Below, in pieces: positions 22,640 through 34,360 of a stretch of DNA of 64,000 nt; the stretch's first letter is position 1, and each line of letters begins with the position of its first letter. Both the position numbers and the translations under genes were made by a program. The notes under the pieces were generated by a model. It worked only from the letters and a program-made list of their open reading frames with translations. It did no database searches and was not told the DNA's origin. Source of the DNA: Eutreptiella sp. 'Long Island Sound 2002' (lineage: Eukaryota > Euglenozoa > Euglenophyceae > Eutreptiales > Eutreptiaceae); the NCBI GenBank assembly GCA_964036045.1, contig OZ038379.1:72993992-73057991 (forward strand), in the 5' to 3' direction.

Positions 22640-24880
22640 AAGCCCGGGAGTCAGATGTGTGTCGCATGCGGGCAAGCCATTGGTGCAGCTTTCGGCGGCG
22701 CTGCGCATGATCATGTCTCTAGTTGCAATTGAATGCATGGTGAACTACAAACCTGCCGCGGAAGGACGGGCAATGACTAGTTATGGAAGAAGAATCATAT
22801 GGAAAGGATTTGCCACGCGTGGACGCCATATTCCCGACATCTCAAGCGGAAAAATGGCAGATGGCATGGACACTGCACTATGGGTTGTGAAAGTGAAACA
22901 AGCCCAAATGCATACCATGAAAGACCTAAAGGTCAACTTCGAAAAACTTATGCCACAAAGTGGGGGCTGTGTTCGCTTGCTCTCCAGTGCAATTATCCAG
23001 GTTTGCTGTAGGCTACGGAAGAGGTTTGTCGAGCGGCTAATGTGTTCACCTTGTTGCTGCGGCACCAATTGTCCAAGGCGTTGCACGTTCTGAGCCCTCA
23101 GTGTGCCCAGCAAAATTGAATTGGCCGTTTCTTCCGTCTAATGGGGTCCATGGGTCTTCCACTCCGGCATTCTTCCTTCGATAGGTGGTATGCCACTGCT
23201 AGCTCCGCTTGGAGGCAGTTGCCTCATATCGAACAACCGCATGAGGGATTCTAAAAGCGGTACACAAAAGGTGGTTTGGCTCAAGGGTGAGAGGGTCGGT
23301 GATAGCTATTGCTGCGGGCGGGGGGCATCCTTTGGTACCATCGTTCATGGTGTTGCCCACAATGGGAAAGGGGGCTAAGCAGGTTGGTCGGTGTATGGGG
23401 ATGGAGGTGTTGGAGGTCAAAGCGGGCGTGTCGGTAGCAGTGGTGTGGGGGAGCATAGGTCAAGCACGCCCTTTTCAGCATTGCTACTCATTTGGGTGGG
23501 GGGGGGGAGGGCATGAAAGTTTAGGGTGGGGGGTTCTGATGGCGATGGCCATTGCCTCAAAAACCAAGTTGGATCCTCCGCCCATTTTCCATGCCCTCTT
23601 CCGGCTGTTTTGGACCTTTACCCCCATCATTCGCTCTTCGCATGACGTCTACTAGTGACACGTCTTTGTCTCTTCGCGTTTGCACACCGTTGCATTCAAC
23701 AAGCCTAGGTGCTGTATGTCTTTTGGCGCCGGCATACTTTTGAGCGTTGTGTCGAGCAGAGCCCACATTTTGCGCCCAACTGCTCCCAACACTGGTATAT
23801 TTCCACTTCTTCCTCTGTCGGATTGATGTCAAACAACGCCTCCAACGTGGTTGTACGACATACCGCTTCCCTCTTGCCCTCTTTGTCTCATTACCCCTTT
23901 CATTGCAACCGCAATCGGTTCCCCCAGTGTTGCTTGTCCATGTGTGGTAGCCGAGAAAGATACGGCATCTGTGCGTTCTGTGCAGTCTTCTCGCTGTTGG
24001 TCCGGAGGTGTTGTGTGGAGTCACATACATAGTCTTTGGCAGCAGTGTTTTGATGGGTTAGCCACACTCCCAATTGAGCACTCCCTCACAAAATGGCCCT
24101 CTTTTCCACATATAGCAGTTCCGTGGACCCTTTCCCCCGCCCTCCGTGGGCCTCCGGCTTTTTTGTTTCTCTTTCTGTTGCAAGTAGTGATCTTCTCATA
24201 GCACACGAGAAGTGGAATTCTGCGTGAGAATGACGCCGTCCTCATGCGACACACGTCATGGTAATTAGCAGGTTATTGCTGCCCCAATACATCGTAGCCG
24301 ACGATCGCATATACAGCCAATTCATCACGCCCACTATGGTGGACCAGAGACAGGCCACATTGTTTCTTTACTCACTCGTTGCCCATACATCAAATGGAAA
24401 TTCATTCGCGGCCATGTTGTTGGCAAGTGACTCTTCAAACACCATGACAACAAAGTAAGGCGCCAAAATGTGTTTATGGTTCACGTTCATCAGCATATTT
24501 GGCAGGGCCGCAAGGAGGAACACAAAAAGTCATGCACAAAACCTCGGTGGCTGTTTGCCTTTCACTTTCACTTGGAAGCTAGCCGTCAGTGCGGACAATG
24601 CATCTTTGCGAGCCTTACCCGCCACTAAACCTCGAGGCGCTTACCTCTTTTTCACGTGCTGCACTTTTGTACCATATGCTACAACCGCACAGAGAGTCCA
24701 CACCTAGTGACATATGTTGTGTTGCAACCTACGGCAAACATTTGAGGGTTGGTCCACCCCTCTATTGTTACGGCCCTACACACCTCCAAGTCCAAGCAGT
24801 CGATTCCCCTCAGGTGCACCCAACGTTCAATGCAAAGAGGTTGTTCACATATGCGAATTCGTATGTTGATATTGGTATGG
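22640..24880. other. No supportable gene
   Basis: Frames of 144 (22659-23093, plus) and 157 codons (23557-24030, minus) are the longest. The latter has a charged C-terminal stretch that could be a coding remnant. No domain is recognised. Confidence 0.3.
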
Positions 24881-24881
24881 G

Positions 24882-25342
24882 ATAACATTGTCATTGCTCG
24901 TCAACGCACGTTGGCTTTGTCAGCATTATGGAATGAACGTGTAAGACGGCGACTAAAATTGCCGCCGGGGACAAAACTCACAGTGGTCAATGTCCCTCTG
25001 CCAAATCTAGTGGCCGGGTGAAAGGATTTGTGGGATGCAATGAATTCATTAGCGCTACAAGAGGCGTCTATGGTAGCTGGTGATGTGAACGCATTGGCAA
25101 ATGCAAAAGACGCGGATTTTACCCCGGTATGGTGCAAAAATGAAAAAGCCGCGACGTTGGTGGAGCAACACAGGGTGGATGAATGTGGGCCAGTGGATGC
25201 ATGGGTGCTCATGAGAGGCGAGAACGGTATACCCAACATCATGTTCAACCAGGGGGACAAAATATGGGACGCCGAATTGATGGAGTTTGTCTGTGGCGAG
25301 AGTACCTACAACTGCCACGCAAACAGATACCGACGTGTATTA
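24882..25342 (+). pseudogene. LINE endonuclease (EEP/APE-like) fragment
   Basis: One frame is read through a single TGA at 25019-25021. In order it shows KLTVVNVPLPN, which matches the 'vvNvYaPn' strand of LINE AP-like endonucleases; a TGA where these proteins usually have Arg (R..lw..l); then KDLWDAMNSLA; then VAGDVNALANAKDADF, matching the GDFNA...D catalytic motif with Asp and Asn retained. A later DECGPVDAW and NQGDKIWDAELMEF resemble the 'L.D.w' and 'iDyilvs' segments. The enzyme would nick target DNA for retrotransposition. N-terminal catalytic residues and the reverse transcriptase are not visible nearby, so this is an isolated, dead fragment. The order of motifs is seen; the family name is inference from their spacing. 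Confidence 0.6.
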
Positions 25343-25462
25343 CGGGTGAGGGAAAACACATGTAAGCGTGGGTACAAATGTTCAAGGCACGATCGATTGA
25401 AGTGCCCTAGCCCAGTGAACCAGGGCCTCCGCATAGCTACGCCCCCACGGCCACCCTGCTAG

Positions 25463-26870
25463 GGGCCCTGCGGCAGCTGCAGTGGGTCCCGCGCCGAGAC
25501 GGGGCGTAGTGGGTCGACCGCCAGTTGTTCCCACCCGTATCACGGTCGCAGATCCGGGCGCCTCCCCCGCGCCGGGCCAAGCACGGTTAATGCCGCGTTT
25601 TCGCCGAGCGGCGCGACCTCCTCCGCCGCGTGTCAACGGGACATTACGGCGAGATACATATCACAGAGCTCGTATAGCAACCACTCTGCCTGTGCCTCCT
25701 CGCCTTCACCCACTAGGGCGAGTGGTAGCAGGCCCGTAGCCCTCGGACACACAGGCCAGTCCGCCGGTAACGCCGGCGCTAGCAGCACCCTGGCCTATTG
25801 CAGCACCCAAGGCATCCACGCTTGGCGCACCGAGTCGGAGCGTGGGTAGTCCACCAAGATGTGTTGCTCCGTCTCCGGTGCTCCGCAACAGAAGGGGCCC
25901 ATAACTAGGAGGATACATGAGTATGTGTGTGCTACGTTGAAGCCTTGAACTACCGACGCCTTTCAAAGTTGGTCAAGCCCATGTAAGTGGAAGTGATGGT
26001 TGCAGCCCTCAAACGAAGTATGGGGGGGGGGATTTCTTGCTGGGGCTCGACGAAGGAGTAGGTAAACGGGTGTGGCATCGTTGGCGGATGACATGGACAA
26101 ACGCATAATGGTCGCCATGTAGTGGTAGCGGCCACTAGATGCGTGCCGTGGTAGCTAGATCATGGAGGTCCACATATATACCAAGAACGAACGGGGCCCC
26201 GGTGGTGCGCAACAGGCGGCCCCTGACAATGTTAACTAAAAAAGCAAAGATTTTCTTAGTGGCTATCTTCGTGTCCATCCGAAGATATAATGCAACAATT
26301 GGTGCCGGTTTCATTAAATGCCGGCACGTTATGAGCCATGTTGCCAAGGTGCTCTTGAGCATCGAAAACATTCAACGCAGAGAGGAATGGTTCTTTGGGG
26401 AGGATCTGGAGAAAGCATAGTCCCTTGGCCACAGTTTTGAGGGGCGCGTAGGACGCCGGAGACAATCTAGAGGCAAATGTGGAATTTGGGGTTTTCGAGG
26501 GTGCCCGTCGCAATGGTTTAGTCCAGTTATTTCCAAATTATTGGGTTTCCAGGGTAGAACGACTTTTGGGGCAGGTGGCTCCAGTGTTTTGCATGTCCCT
26601 GGCGCTCTGTTTTTGCCTTGTGTGTACCCTTTGCAAACCGCACTTTTGAATGAACATGCGCACCTCGCTAACTTTTGGCACGTCTTACCCATTATTGCGC
26701 ACCCCTTTGACCGTTTACCGTGCTTACTTTCCCAAGAATTACAGAAAATTGAAGGCACGCAACATGTAGCCCGACTAGTAGCTAACCTCGCTCAGATTCG
26801 CTAAAAATTGTTAAATTTGCGCGCATATTTGCATGTCTCGTTCGCATGCCTCAGTCGCATTCGCATGTAA
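25463..26870. other. No supportable gene
   Basis: Short frames only. 25440-25740 is GC-rich with Pro/Arg-rich chance frames. Confidence 0.35.
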
Positions 26871-26877
26871 TTTCCAT

Positions 26878-26918
26878 TCGTGCGAAGATCGCGCGAAAAT
26901 TGTGTGAAGATCGCGCGA
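26878..26918. promoter_or_regulatory. Phased 11 bp array of TCGCGCGA units (4 units)
   Basis: Octamers start at 26878 (TCGTGCGA), 26889 (TCGCGCGA), 26900 (TTGTGTGA) and 26911 (TCGCGCGA), exactly 11 bases apart with AGA or AAA spacers. The array lies about 90 bases upstream of the first Met of the coding remnant at 27009. The spacing puts each palindrome on nearly the same DNA face. The core overlaps the E2F-type consensus TTTSGCGC, but a binding factor is conjecture. Confidence 0.55.
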
Positions 26919-27008
26919 ATATGTCCAAGGTTTTTCAAGTCCCGCTCCTTTCCATGCTTTTGTTCCCCTATGCAGCTCCCATTTCTCTTGCAATGCCTCT
27001 CTCGCAAC

Positions 27009-27640
27009 ATGGCACCCTCCCACACCAGCCGCCAACACCCACACCCACTTCTTGGCCCTCCCCCGCCGCCAGCACTCGCTGGACAAGGCCACATACACGG
27101 GGGTTTGTTTGTGGGGGAGGTGGTGCAGTCGGCAAAGGGTTTGGACCCCTCCCCCACCCTCATCCACATTGACATGAGGGAGCCCGCGCGTGACGGTGCT
27201 CTCCGCAAGAAGGTGTGGACGGTAGTCCTGTGGCACTAGCTGCGGCTGGTCCTCCCCGAGTTGAGGGCCGCCCGCCTTATCCCCGCCCCCAAAGCGGTTG
27301 ACTCCCTCCTCGGGGTCATGTCGCAGCACGGGGCGGAGAAGTTGAAAACTGGGGGTTGCAGGATCTACCCCACCACTAACCTCCTCGACTGCCCCCCCAT
27401 CCCCCCCGCATGGACATGATTGCGTTGAATGGGTACTTCCTTGTTGGTGATCCAACGGGGACCATTCTTTTTTCCCCTTTCAGCGGCACACCGCCAATGC
27501 ACAGTGGCGGGATGACTTGGGGCTCTTCCCCGCCCACCCTAAGGTCCCCCTCGTCCACCACATTCCCAACAACACTCTTCCTCTACTTCATCAGATGCGC
27601 GGGTTGACTTGGTATCGGGGATTGGCCGACCCCCCCCCCC
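27009..27640 (+). pseudogene. Decayed gene of unknown function
   Basis: From the Met at 27009 the frame starts MAPSHTSRQHPH, passes a Pro-rich stretch, then reads GLFVGEVVQSAKGLDPSP, THIHIDM-like residues and REPARDGALRKKVW. After a TAG at 27238 it continues LRLVLPELRAARLIPAPKA, VDSLLGVMSQHGAEKLKTGG and IYPTTNLLDCPP, ending at 27418. In another frame WRDDLGLFPAHPKVPLVHHI and NNTLPLLHQMRGLTWYRG follow to about 27640. The good composition through the TAG and the later frame change indicate a former gene with at least two disabling lesions. TAG stands where CAG (Gln) would fit. I do not recognise the protein. Confidence 0.45.
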
Positions 27641-28005
27641 TTTCACTACACACAAACCCCCTTTGCGAACAGCCAGTATTGTGTATAAAGTCTGAGGTCT
27701 GATGTCTCATAAGGGATGTTGTTTGTGCGGTCTGTCCAAGAAAATGTCTGATATTCTTGTCTATTGGAGGTCGGTCTAGGGGTCTAACGCCTAGAGGAAA
27801 TTGGGAGAAACTATGCCTAAATCTAAATCAACCCCCCCCCCCCCAAATGAAAAAAACAAAAAGGGGGGACACAATTGAAAAATCATGGGGAACCACCTTG
27901 GACAGTCAGAAACATGGCGGTACAAAAGTAAAAAAGACTTTGAACATCAAAATGGGAAAATGCATAAAATGTGTGAGCAAGAAAAGTGGCAGAAAAAAAT
28001 TGTGC
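27641..28005. other. No gene; A-rich and poly-C spacer before the satellites
   Basis: Contains a poly-C run near 27831-27844 and A-rich sequence up to the start of the minisatellite. I see nothing else. Confidence 0.4.
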
Positions 28006-30133
28006 CCATAGGTCCCCATAGGCCCCCATGGGCCCCCAAAGGTGCCCATAAGTCCCCAAAGGTGCCAATAGGTCCCCAAAGGTCCCCATAGGTCCCCATA
28101 GGCCCCCATAGGTCCCAAAGGTCCCCAAAGGTGCCCAAAGGTCCCCATAGGGCCATAGGCCCCCATAGGTCCCCGAAGGTGCCCATAGGTCCCCAAAGTT
28201 CCCCATAGGCCCCCCTAGGCCCCCATAGGCCCCCATAGGTCCCCAAAGGTGCCCATAGGTCCCCATAGGTCCCCATAGGTCCCCAAAGGTCCCCATGGGT
28301 CCGCATGGGTCCCCATAGGTCCCCAAATGGTGCCCAAAGGTCCCAATAGATCCCCATAGGTCCCCATAGGTCCCCAAATATCTCCATAGGTCCCCATAGG
28401 TCCCCATAGGTCCCCATAGGCCCCCATAGGCCCCCAAAGGTCCCCATAGGTCCCCAAAGGCCCCCATAGGTCCCCATAGGCCCCCATAGGTCCCCATAGG
28501 CCCCCATAGGTCCCCATAGGTCCCCATAGGTCACCAAAGGTGCCCATGGGTCCCCAAAGGTGCCCATAGGTCCCCAAAGATCCCCCTAGATGCCAATGAG
28601 TCCCCATCGGCCCCCATAGGCCCCCATGGGTCCCCAAAAGTGCCCATAGGTCTCATAGGTGCCCAAATGTGCCAATGGGCCCCATGGGTCCCCATAATCC
28701 CCCATGGGTCCCCATAGGCCACCATAGGCCCCCATAGGTCCCCAAAGGTCCCAATAGGTCCCCATAGGCCCCCATAGGCCCCCAAAGGTGCCCATAGGTC
28801 CCCAAAGGTGCCCAAAGGTCCCGATAGGCCCCCATAGGTCCCAATAGGCCCCCATAGGTCCCCAAAGTTGCCCATAGGTCCCCAAAGGTGCCCAGAGGTC
28901 CCCAAAGGTCCACATAGGCCCCCATAGGCCCCCATAGGTCCCCATAGGCCCCCATAGGTCCCAATAGGCCCCCAGAGGTCCCCAAAGGTGCCCATAGGTC
29001 CCCAAAGGTGCCCAAAGGTCCCCAAAGGTCCCCATAGGCCCCCGTAGGCCCCCATAGGTCCCCATAAGTCCCCATAGGCCCCCATAGGTCCCCATAGGCC
29101 CCCATAAGTCCCCAAAGGTGCCCATAGGTCCCCATAGGTCCCCATAGGTCCCCAAAGTTGCCCATAGGTCCCCAAAGGTGCCCAAAGGTCCCCAAAGGTC
29201 CCCATAGGCCCCCCCCATAGGCCCCCATAGGTCCCCATAGGCCTCCATAAATCCCCATGGGTACCCATAGGCCCCCATAGGACGCAAAGGTGCCCATAGG
29301 TCCCCAAAGGTGCCCAAAGGTCCCCATAGGCCCGCATAGGCCCCCATAGGCCCCCATAGGGCCCCTGAGGCCCCCATAGGTCACCATAGGCCCCCATAGG
29401 TCTCCAAAGGTGCCCATGGGTCCCCATAGGTCCCCATAGCTCCCCAAAGGTGCCCATAGGCCCCCATAGGTCCCCAAAGGTGCCCATAGCTCCCCAAAGG
29501 TGCCCAAAGGTCCCCATAGGCCCCCATAGGGCCCCATTGGCCGCCAGAGCCCCCCATAGGTCCCCAAAGGTGCCCATAGGCCCCCGTAGGCCCCCAAAGG
29601 TGCCCATAGGTCCCAAAAGGTGCCAAAAGGCCCCCATAGGCCCCCATAGGTCCCCATAGGGCCCCAAAGATCCCCATAGGCCACCATAGGTCCCCATAGG
29701 CCCCCACAAGTCCCCACAGGTCCCCATAGGTCCCTATAGGTCCCCAAAGGTGCCCATAGGCGCCCATAGGTCCCCATAGGTCCGCAAAGGTGCCCATGGG
29801 CGCCCATAGGCCCCCATAGGTCCCCAAAGGTGCCCATAGGTCCCCAAAGGTGCCCAAAGGTCCCAATAGGTCCCCATAGGCCCCCATAGGCCCCCATAGG
29901 CCCCCGTAGGCCCCCATAGGCCCCGATAGGCCCCCAAAGATGCCCATAGGTCCCCAAAAGTGCCAACAGGCCGCCATGGGCCCCCAAGATCCCCGTAAGC
30001 CCCGATAGGTCCCCGTAGGCCCCCATAGGCCCCCATAAGCCCCCAAAGGTCCCCATAGGCCCCCATAGGTCCCCATAGGCCCCCATAGGCCCCCAAAGGT
30101 CCCCATAGACCCCCATAGGCCCCCATAGGTCCC
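28006..30133. repeat. 12 bp minisatellite, ~2.1 kb
   Basis: About 175 units of a 12-mer in two interleaved forms, CCCATAGGTCCC/CCCATAGGCCCC and CCCAAAGGTGCC. Because 12 is divisible by three and the units contain no stop, the minus strand stays open in several frames for up to 487 codons, reading Gly-Pro-Met-Gly-Thr-Tyr-Gly-Asp-Leu-Trp type repeats. These are almost certainly not genes. The two forms occur in clustered higher-order patterns rather than at random. Confidence 0.95.
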
Positions 30134-30138
30134 ATGGG

Positions 30139-32262
30139 CATGCGTCAATTATTTTGGGGGTCTACACCCCCAAAAAAATTGACGGACATGGATGCGTCAA
30201 TCATTTTGGGGGGTGTAGACCCCCAAAATAATTGACGGACATGGGTCCGTCAATTATTTGGGGGATGTAGACCCCCAAAATAAGTGACGGACATGGATCC
30301 GTCCATTATTCGGGGGGTGTAGACCTCCGGAATAATTGACGGATCCATGTCCGTCAATTATTTGGGGGGTGTACAACGCCAAACTAATTGACGGACATGG
30401 ATCCGTCAATTATTCTTGGGGTCTACACCCCCGAAATAATTGACGGACATGGATCCGTGAATTATTTGGGGGGTCTACACCCCCAAAATAATTGACGGAC
30501 ATGGATCTGTGAATTATTTGGGGGGTCTACACCCCCAAAATAATTGACGGACATGGATCCGTCAATTATTTGGGGGGTCTAGAACCGCCAAAATAATTGA
30601 CGGACATGGATCCGTCAATTATTTTCGGCGTGTAGACCAACCAAATAATTGACGGACATGGATCCGTCAATTATTTGGGGGGTGTAGACCCCCAGAATAA
30701 TTGACGGACATGGATCCGTCAATTATTTGGGGGGTCTACACCCCAGAAATAATTGACGGACATGGATGTGTCAATTATTTGGAGGGTCTACACCCCCGAA
30801 ATAATTGACGGACATGGAGCCGTCAATTGTTTTCGGAGGTGTATACCCCCAAATAATTGACGGACATGGAGCCGTCAATTGTTTCGGGGGTGTAGACCCC
30901 CCAAATAATTAACGGATCCATGTCCGTCAATTATTCCGGGGGTCTACACCCCCCAAATTATTGACGGACATGGATCCGTCAATTATTTCGGGGGTCTGGA
31001 CCCCCCAGATAATTGACGGACATGGATCCGTCAATTATTTGGGGGGTCTACACCCCCAAAATAATTGACGGACATGGATCCGTGCATTATTTGGGGGGTC
31101 TACACCCCCAAAAAAATTGACGGACATGGATCCATCAATTATTTGGGGGGTCTACACCCCCAAAATAATCGACGGACATGGATCCGTCAATTTTTTTTGG
31201 GGTGCAAACTAACCAAATAATTGACGGACATGAATCCGTCAATTATTTGGGGGGTGTAGACCCCCAGAATAATTGACGGACATTGATCCATCAATTATTT
31301 GGGGGGTCTACACCACCGAAATAATTGACGGACATGGATCCGTCAATTATTTCAGGGGTCTACACCCCCAAAATAATTGACGGACATGGATCCGTCAATT
31401 ATTTTTGGGGTGCAGACCAACCAAATAATTGACGGACATGAAGCCGTCAATTATTTGGGGGGTGTGAACCCCCAAAATAATTGACGGACATGGATCCATC
31501 AATTATTTGGGGGGTCTACACCACCGCAATTTTGGACGGACATGGATCCGTCAATTATTTGGGGGGTCTACACCCGCGAAACAATTGACGGACATGGATC
31601 CGTCAATCATTTTGGGGGTCTAAACCCCCCAAATAATTGACGGACATGGATCCGTGAATTATTTGGGGGGTCTACACCCCCAAAATAATTGACGGACATG
31701 GATCCGTCAAATATTTGGGGGGTGTAGACCCCCAAATAATTGACGGACATGGATACGTCAATTATTTGGGGGGTCTACACCCCCATAATAATTGATGCAA
31801 CCATCTCCGTCAATTATTTCGGGGGTATAGAACCGCAGAATAATTGACAGACATGGATCCGTCAATTATTTGGGGGGTCTACACCCCCAAAATAATTGAT
31901 GGACATGCATCCGTCAATTATTTGGGGGGTGTAGACCCCTGGAATAATTGACGGACATGGATCCGTCAATTATTTGGGGGGTCTACACCCCAAAAAATAA
32001 TTGACAGACATGGATCGGTCAATTACTTGGGGGGTCTACAACCCCAGAATAATTGACACATGCCCATGCATCAATTATCTGCATGGTCTGGACCCCCAAA
32101 ATAATTGACGCATGCCCACGCGTCAATTATTTGAGGAGTCCAGACCCCCAAAATAATTGACGCATGCCCATGGGACAATTGTTTGAGGGGTGTAGACCCC
32201 CGAAATAATTGACACATGCCAATGCGTCAATTATTTTGGGGGTGTAGACCCCCCAAATTGCT
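30139..32262. repeat. ~52 bp double-palindrome satellite, about 40 units
   Basis: Each unit joins two dyads: AATTATTTGGGGGGTCTACA with CCCCCAAAATAATTGACGGA, a G-run/C-run hairpin, then CATGGATCCGTC, which with the flanking GACGGA makes a second hairpin. Central units are nearly identical. Units at both edges (30139-30230 and 32050-32262) instead carry GCATGCC or GGGCATGCG variants, the pattern expected of an array homogenised in its middle. A few units, for example near 30340 and 30910, are inverted. The array starts where the 12 bp minisatellite ends. Confidence 0.95.
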
Positions 32263-32418
32263 GATGGACACCTCACCGCCCCCCACGTCCTCCCCCCGTC
32301 CGACCGGTCAAAGTCGGACCTTTCCACCTTCCAAGCAGGTGAAGAAAGGCGGCTGGGGAGTCCGCTGCCGCTGCGAAGTGGAGGTATGGTGCGTGTTGTG
32401 TGTTGCCCAACCCCTAAT

Positions 32419-32437
32419 TCGCGCGATTTTCGCGCGA
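32419..32437. promoter_or_regulatory. Phased pair of TCGCGCGA palindromes
   Basis: TCGCGCGA at 32419 and 32430, 11 bases apart, with a degenerate continuation GCGATTTTCGAGCGA near 32510. It lies 140 bases upstream of the splice acceptor that opens the coding block at 32577, within a likely intron or 5' region. Confidence 0.55.
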
Positions 32438-32576
32438 TTGTGCCATCGGCGTGCGTTGTGTAGTCCGTTCGCAGCTTGCTTCCCGTTTGCGCACTTCACT
32501 TGCAAATAAGCGATTTTCGAGCGAATTTTGATTTCATAGTTCGCTTTGCTCTTTCGTGATCACTGTTTGTTTGTAG

Positions 32577-34042
32577 GAGACGTGGAACTGTTGGGAGGCT
32601 GACCTCTGTGCGCTGCATCATACGCAGCCGCGATTTGGCTTTGCAGTGGGGCCTAGTGGGACAGCGGGTCGCGTCAACTTTCCTCCTCCCCCTGAGGACA
32701 TTCCTTCGAGCACCGCTCGGGATGTCTCGGCCTCCTAGGCTGCTCCAGTTGCCCCGCCACCTTCACACACGGTGGTCGTGGCACAACCCAATGCGCAGAC
32801 CGGGGCCACTGGTCACCCGCCCAACGCCCCCCCTATTACAGTGATGAGCATGCTACGCTTCTAGCTCCCGTTCGCCTGGAGTCTCCAGCTTCCGGGCCAG
32901 AAGCGGGCTCCGATCGAGTTTGTGGCGGCTACCCACGAGGTCGATGTGGAGACACAGGCGGGGGAGCAAACCCCCACCTTACGCATTTTGTTCCCCTGCG
33001 CTGTCAAGATGGCGGGGGTCCAGCTGAAGGATGGGGTGCACCTTGTGGGGCTGTACGCCTACCGGTTGCGAGGGGGGGGGCATTGGAAACTAGAGACGGC
33101 GGTTCTGGGGAGGCAGGGGGTGGTTAAGGGACTATTGGTTCGGCACACGGTGATGCCGATCACCAGGGTGACAAGGTGGGGGGACCGCCTGGAGGCGCAC
33201 ATGGACCATCCGTGGCTCATGATGCGCTCCCATGCGCAAGGGGAGACCTGGGTGCACTCGGGGGAGTTGGGGGTGGTGGAGGTGGGGGGGGGGGTGGCAA
33301 CAACTACCGGAGGGATGACGACACCCACTCGGGCAGCAGTGCGGGTTCCAAGGGGGTCCAAGGGTAAGGGGGTGGGGCAGCCCCGCAAGGCCCCGGGGAT
33401 GGCCCCCCCAACCCCCTCCCCACTGTCACCGCTGTCACCCTCTTTGCCCAAAAGGTAGTTTGGCTGCAGCAGCAGCAAGCCTAGCCCCATTAGCAGCAGC
33501 GGGCTGTGACGGTGGAGCGGGAGGTCCTGCAGCTGCGGGGAAGTTTCAAAATGCCCAGCAGGCAGCACAGGGGGCCTGAGATTCGGCGCTCGCCGCGAAG
33601 AAGGAGAGACACGAGCTTCGCGCGCAGGTGAAGGAGCTGGAGGCACGAAGACCAAAGGGACCAGTGCAACAGCAGCAGCAGCAGCAGCAGCAGCAACAGC
33701 AGGGGGTGGGGACGGAGAGGGGGAAGGGCGAGGCCTTGCAGCACCTCTTTGGTGTTGCCCAGGAATGGCAGCACCAGGCAGAGGCGTCCACGGGCCAGCT
33801 GTCCGTGGTGGGTTCGGCACTGCGACTGTTGTTGTCGCGGCAAGCGGGCGGGGGGGCCACTCTGGAAAATGTCTTGCCTCACTATGGAAAGACAATGGCA
33901 GCTGATGACAATGTGGCCTCCAAGTGCCCCACAGAGACCATGGTGAAGGTTGCGTGCACCCCCGATTTCACCATCCCCAACCCCCCTGCGGGATCCGGCA
34001 CGGACAGCAGTGGGAGCCAGGATTCCCCATGCCGTCTTTCTA
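32577..34042 (+). pseudogene. Decayed gene: Pro-rich N part, basic core, coiled coil with polyglutamine
   Basis: An acceptor (TTTGTTTGTAG, ending at 32576) opens a frame reading ETWNCWEADLCALHH, a Pro/Ala-rich stretch, then IEFVAATHEVDVETQAGEQ, LRILFPCAVKMAGVQLKDGV and HLVGLYAYRLRG up to 33458. It is broken only by TAG at about 32736 and 32860. After a frame change the product is a coiled coil: TLFAQKVVWLQQQQA, EREVLQLRG, NAQQAAQGA, AAKKERHELRAQVKELEARR, then 12 Gln from 33667, and a Gly/Ser-rich tail ending near 34042. In the Gln-rich stretch TAG twice replaces an expected CAG, and a TGA lies in the coiled coil. Frames shift near the 10 G run at 33071 and near 33550. The protein looks structural or DNA-associated; I do not recognise it. 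Confidence 0.5.
33667..33702 (+). repeat. (CAG)n polyglutamine tract
   Basis: CAACAG followed by CAG units and a CAACAG end, coding 12 Gln in the coiled-coil frame. The CAA interruptions suggest selection for Gln rather than pure slippage. Confidence 0.85.
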
Positions 34043-34121
34043 ACCGTTCGGCGTTCCGTTTGGAACAGCATTGCGAAGATTGGCAACTTTGTACAATATC
34101 ACGTATTACCTTTGTGAACAA

Positions 34122-34228
34122 TGTTGCGAAAATCGAGCGATCTTCGCGCGATTTGGCACTGTGTGCGCACTGCGTCTTCGGTGCGCACCTTGCTTTCAGC
34201 TTGCGAACTTCGCGCGATTCTCGCGCGA
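34122..34228. promoter_or_regulatory. Two phased TCGCGCGA clusters
   Basis: Cluster 1: TGTTGCGA at 34122, TCGAGCGA at 34133 and TCGCGCGA at 34144. Cluster 2: TCGCGCGA at 34210 and 34221. Every step is 11 bases. The segment between them resembles 32438-32500. They lie between two coding blocks, upstream of the acceptor at 34360. Confidence 0.55.
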
Positions 34229-34360
34229 TTTTTGAACAATTTTGTTGTACGTTCCCGGATGGTTGTTAATTGCACTTGGAGTGCGCTGGAAACTGCCCCA
34301 GGAGGCACCCTGCACAATATGAAGTGACCTACAATGTTCCACCACTTGTTTTTTTTCCAG

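Noticed and set aside
27947-30148. Long minus-strand open frames (206 to 487 codons) reading Gly/Trp/Tyr-rich repeats
   Set aside because: They are forced by a stop-free 12 bp minisatellite and several frames are open at once. There is no start context, unique sequence or domain.
30139-32262. Resemblance to a repeat-spacer (CRISPR-like) array
   Set aside because: There are no unique spacers; the whole 52 bp unit repeats, and the context is eukaryotic with introns.
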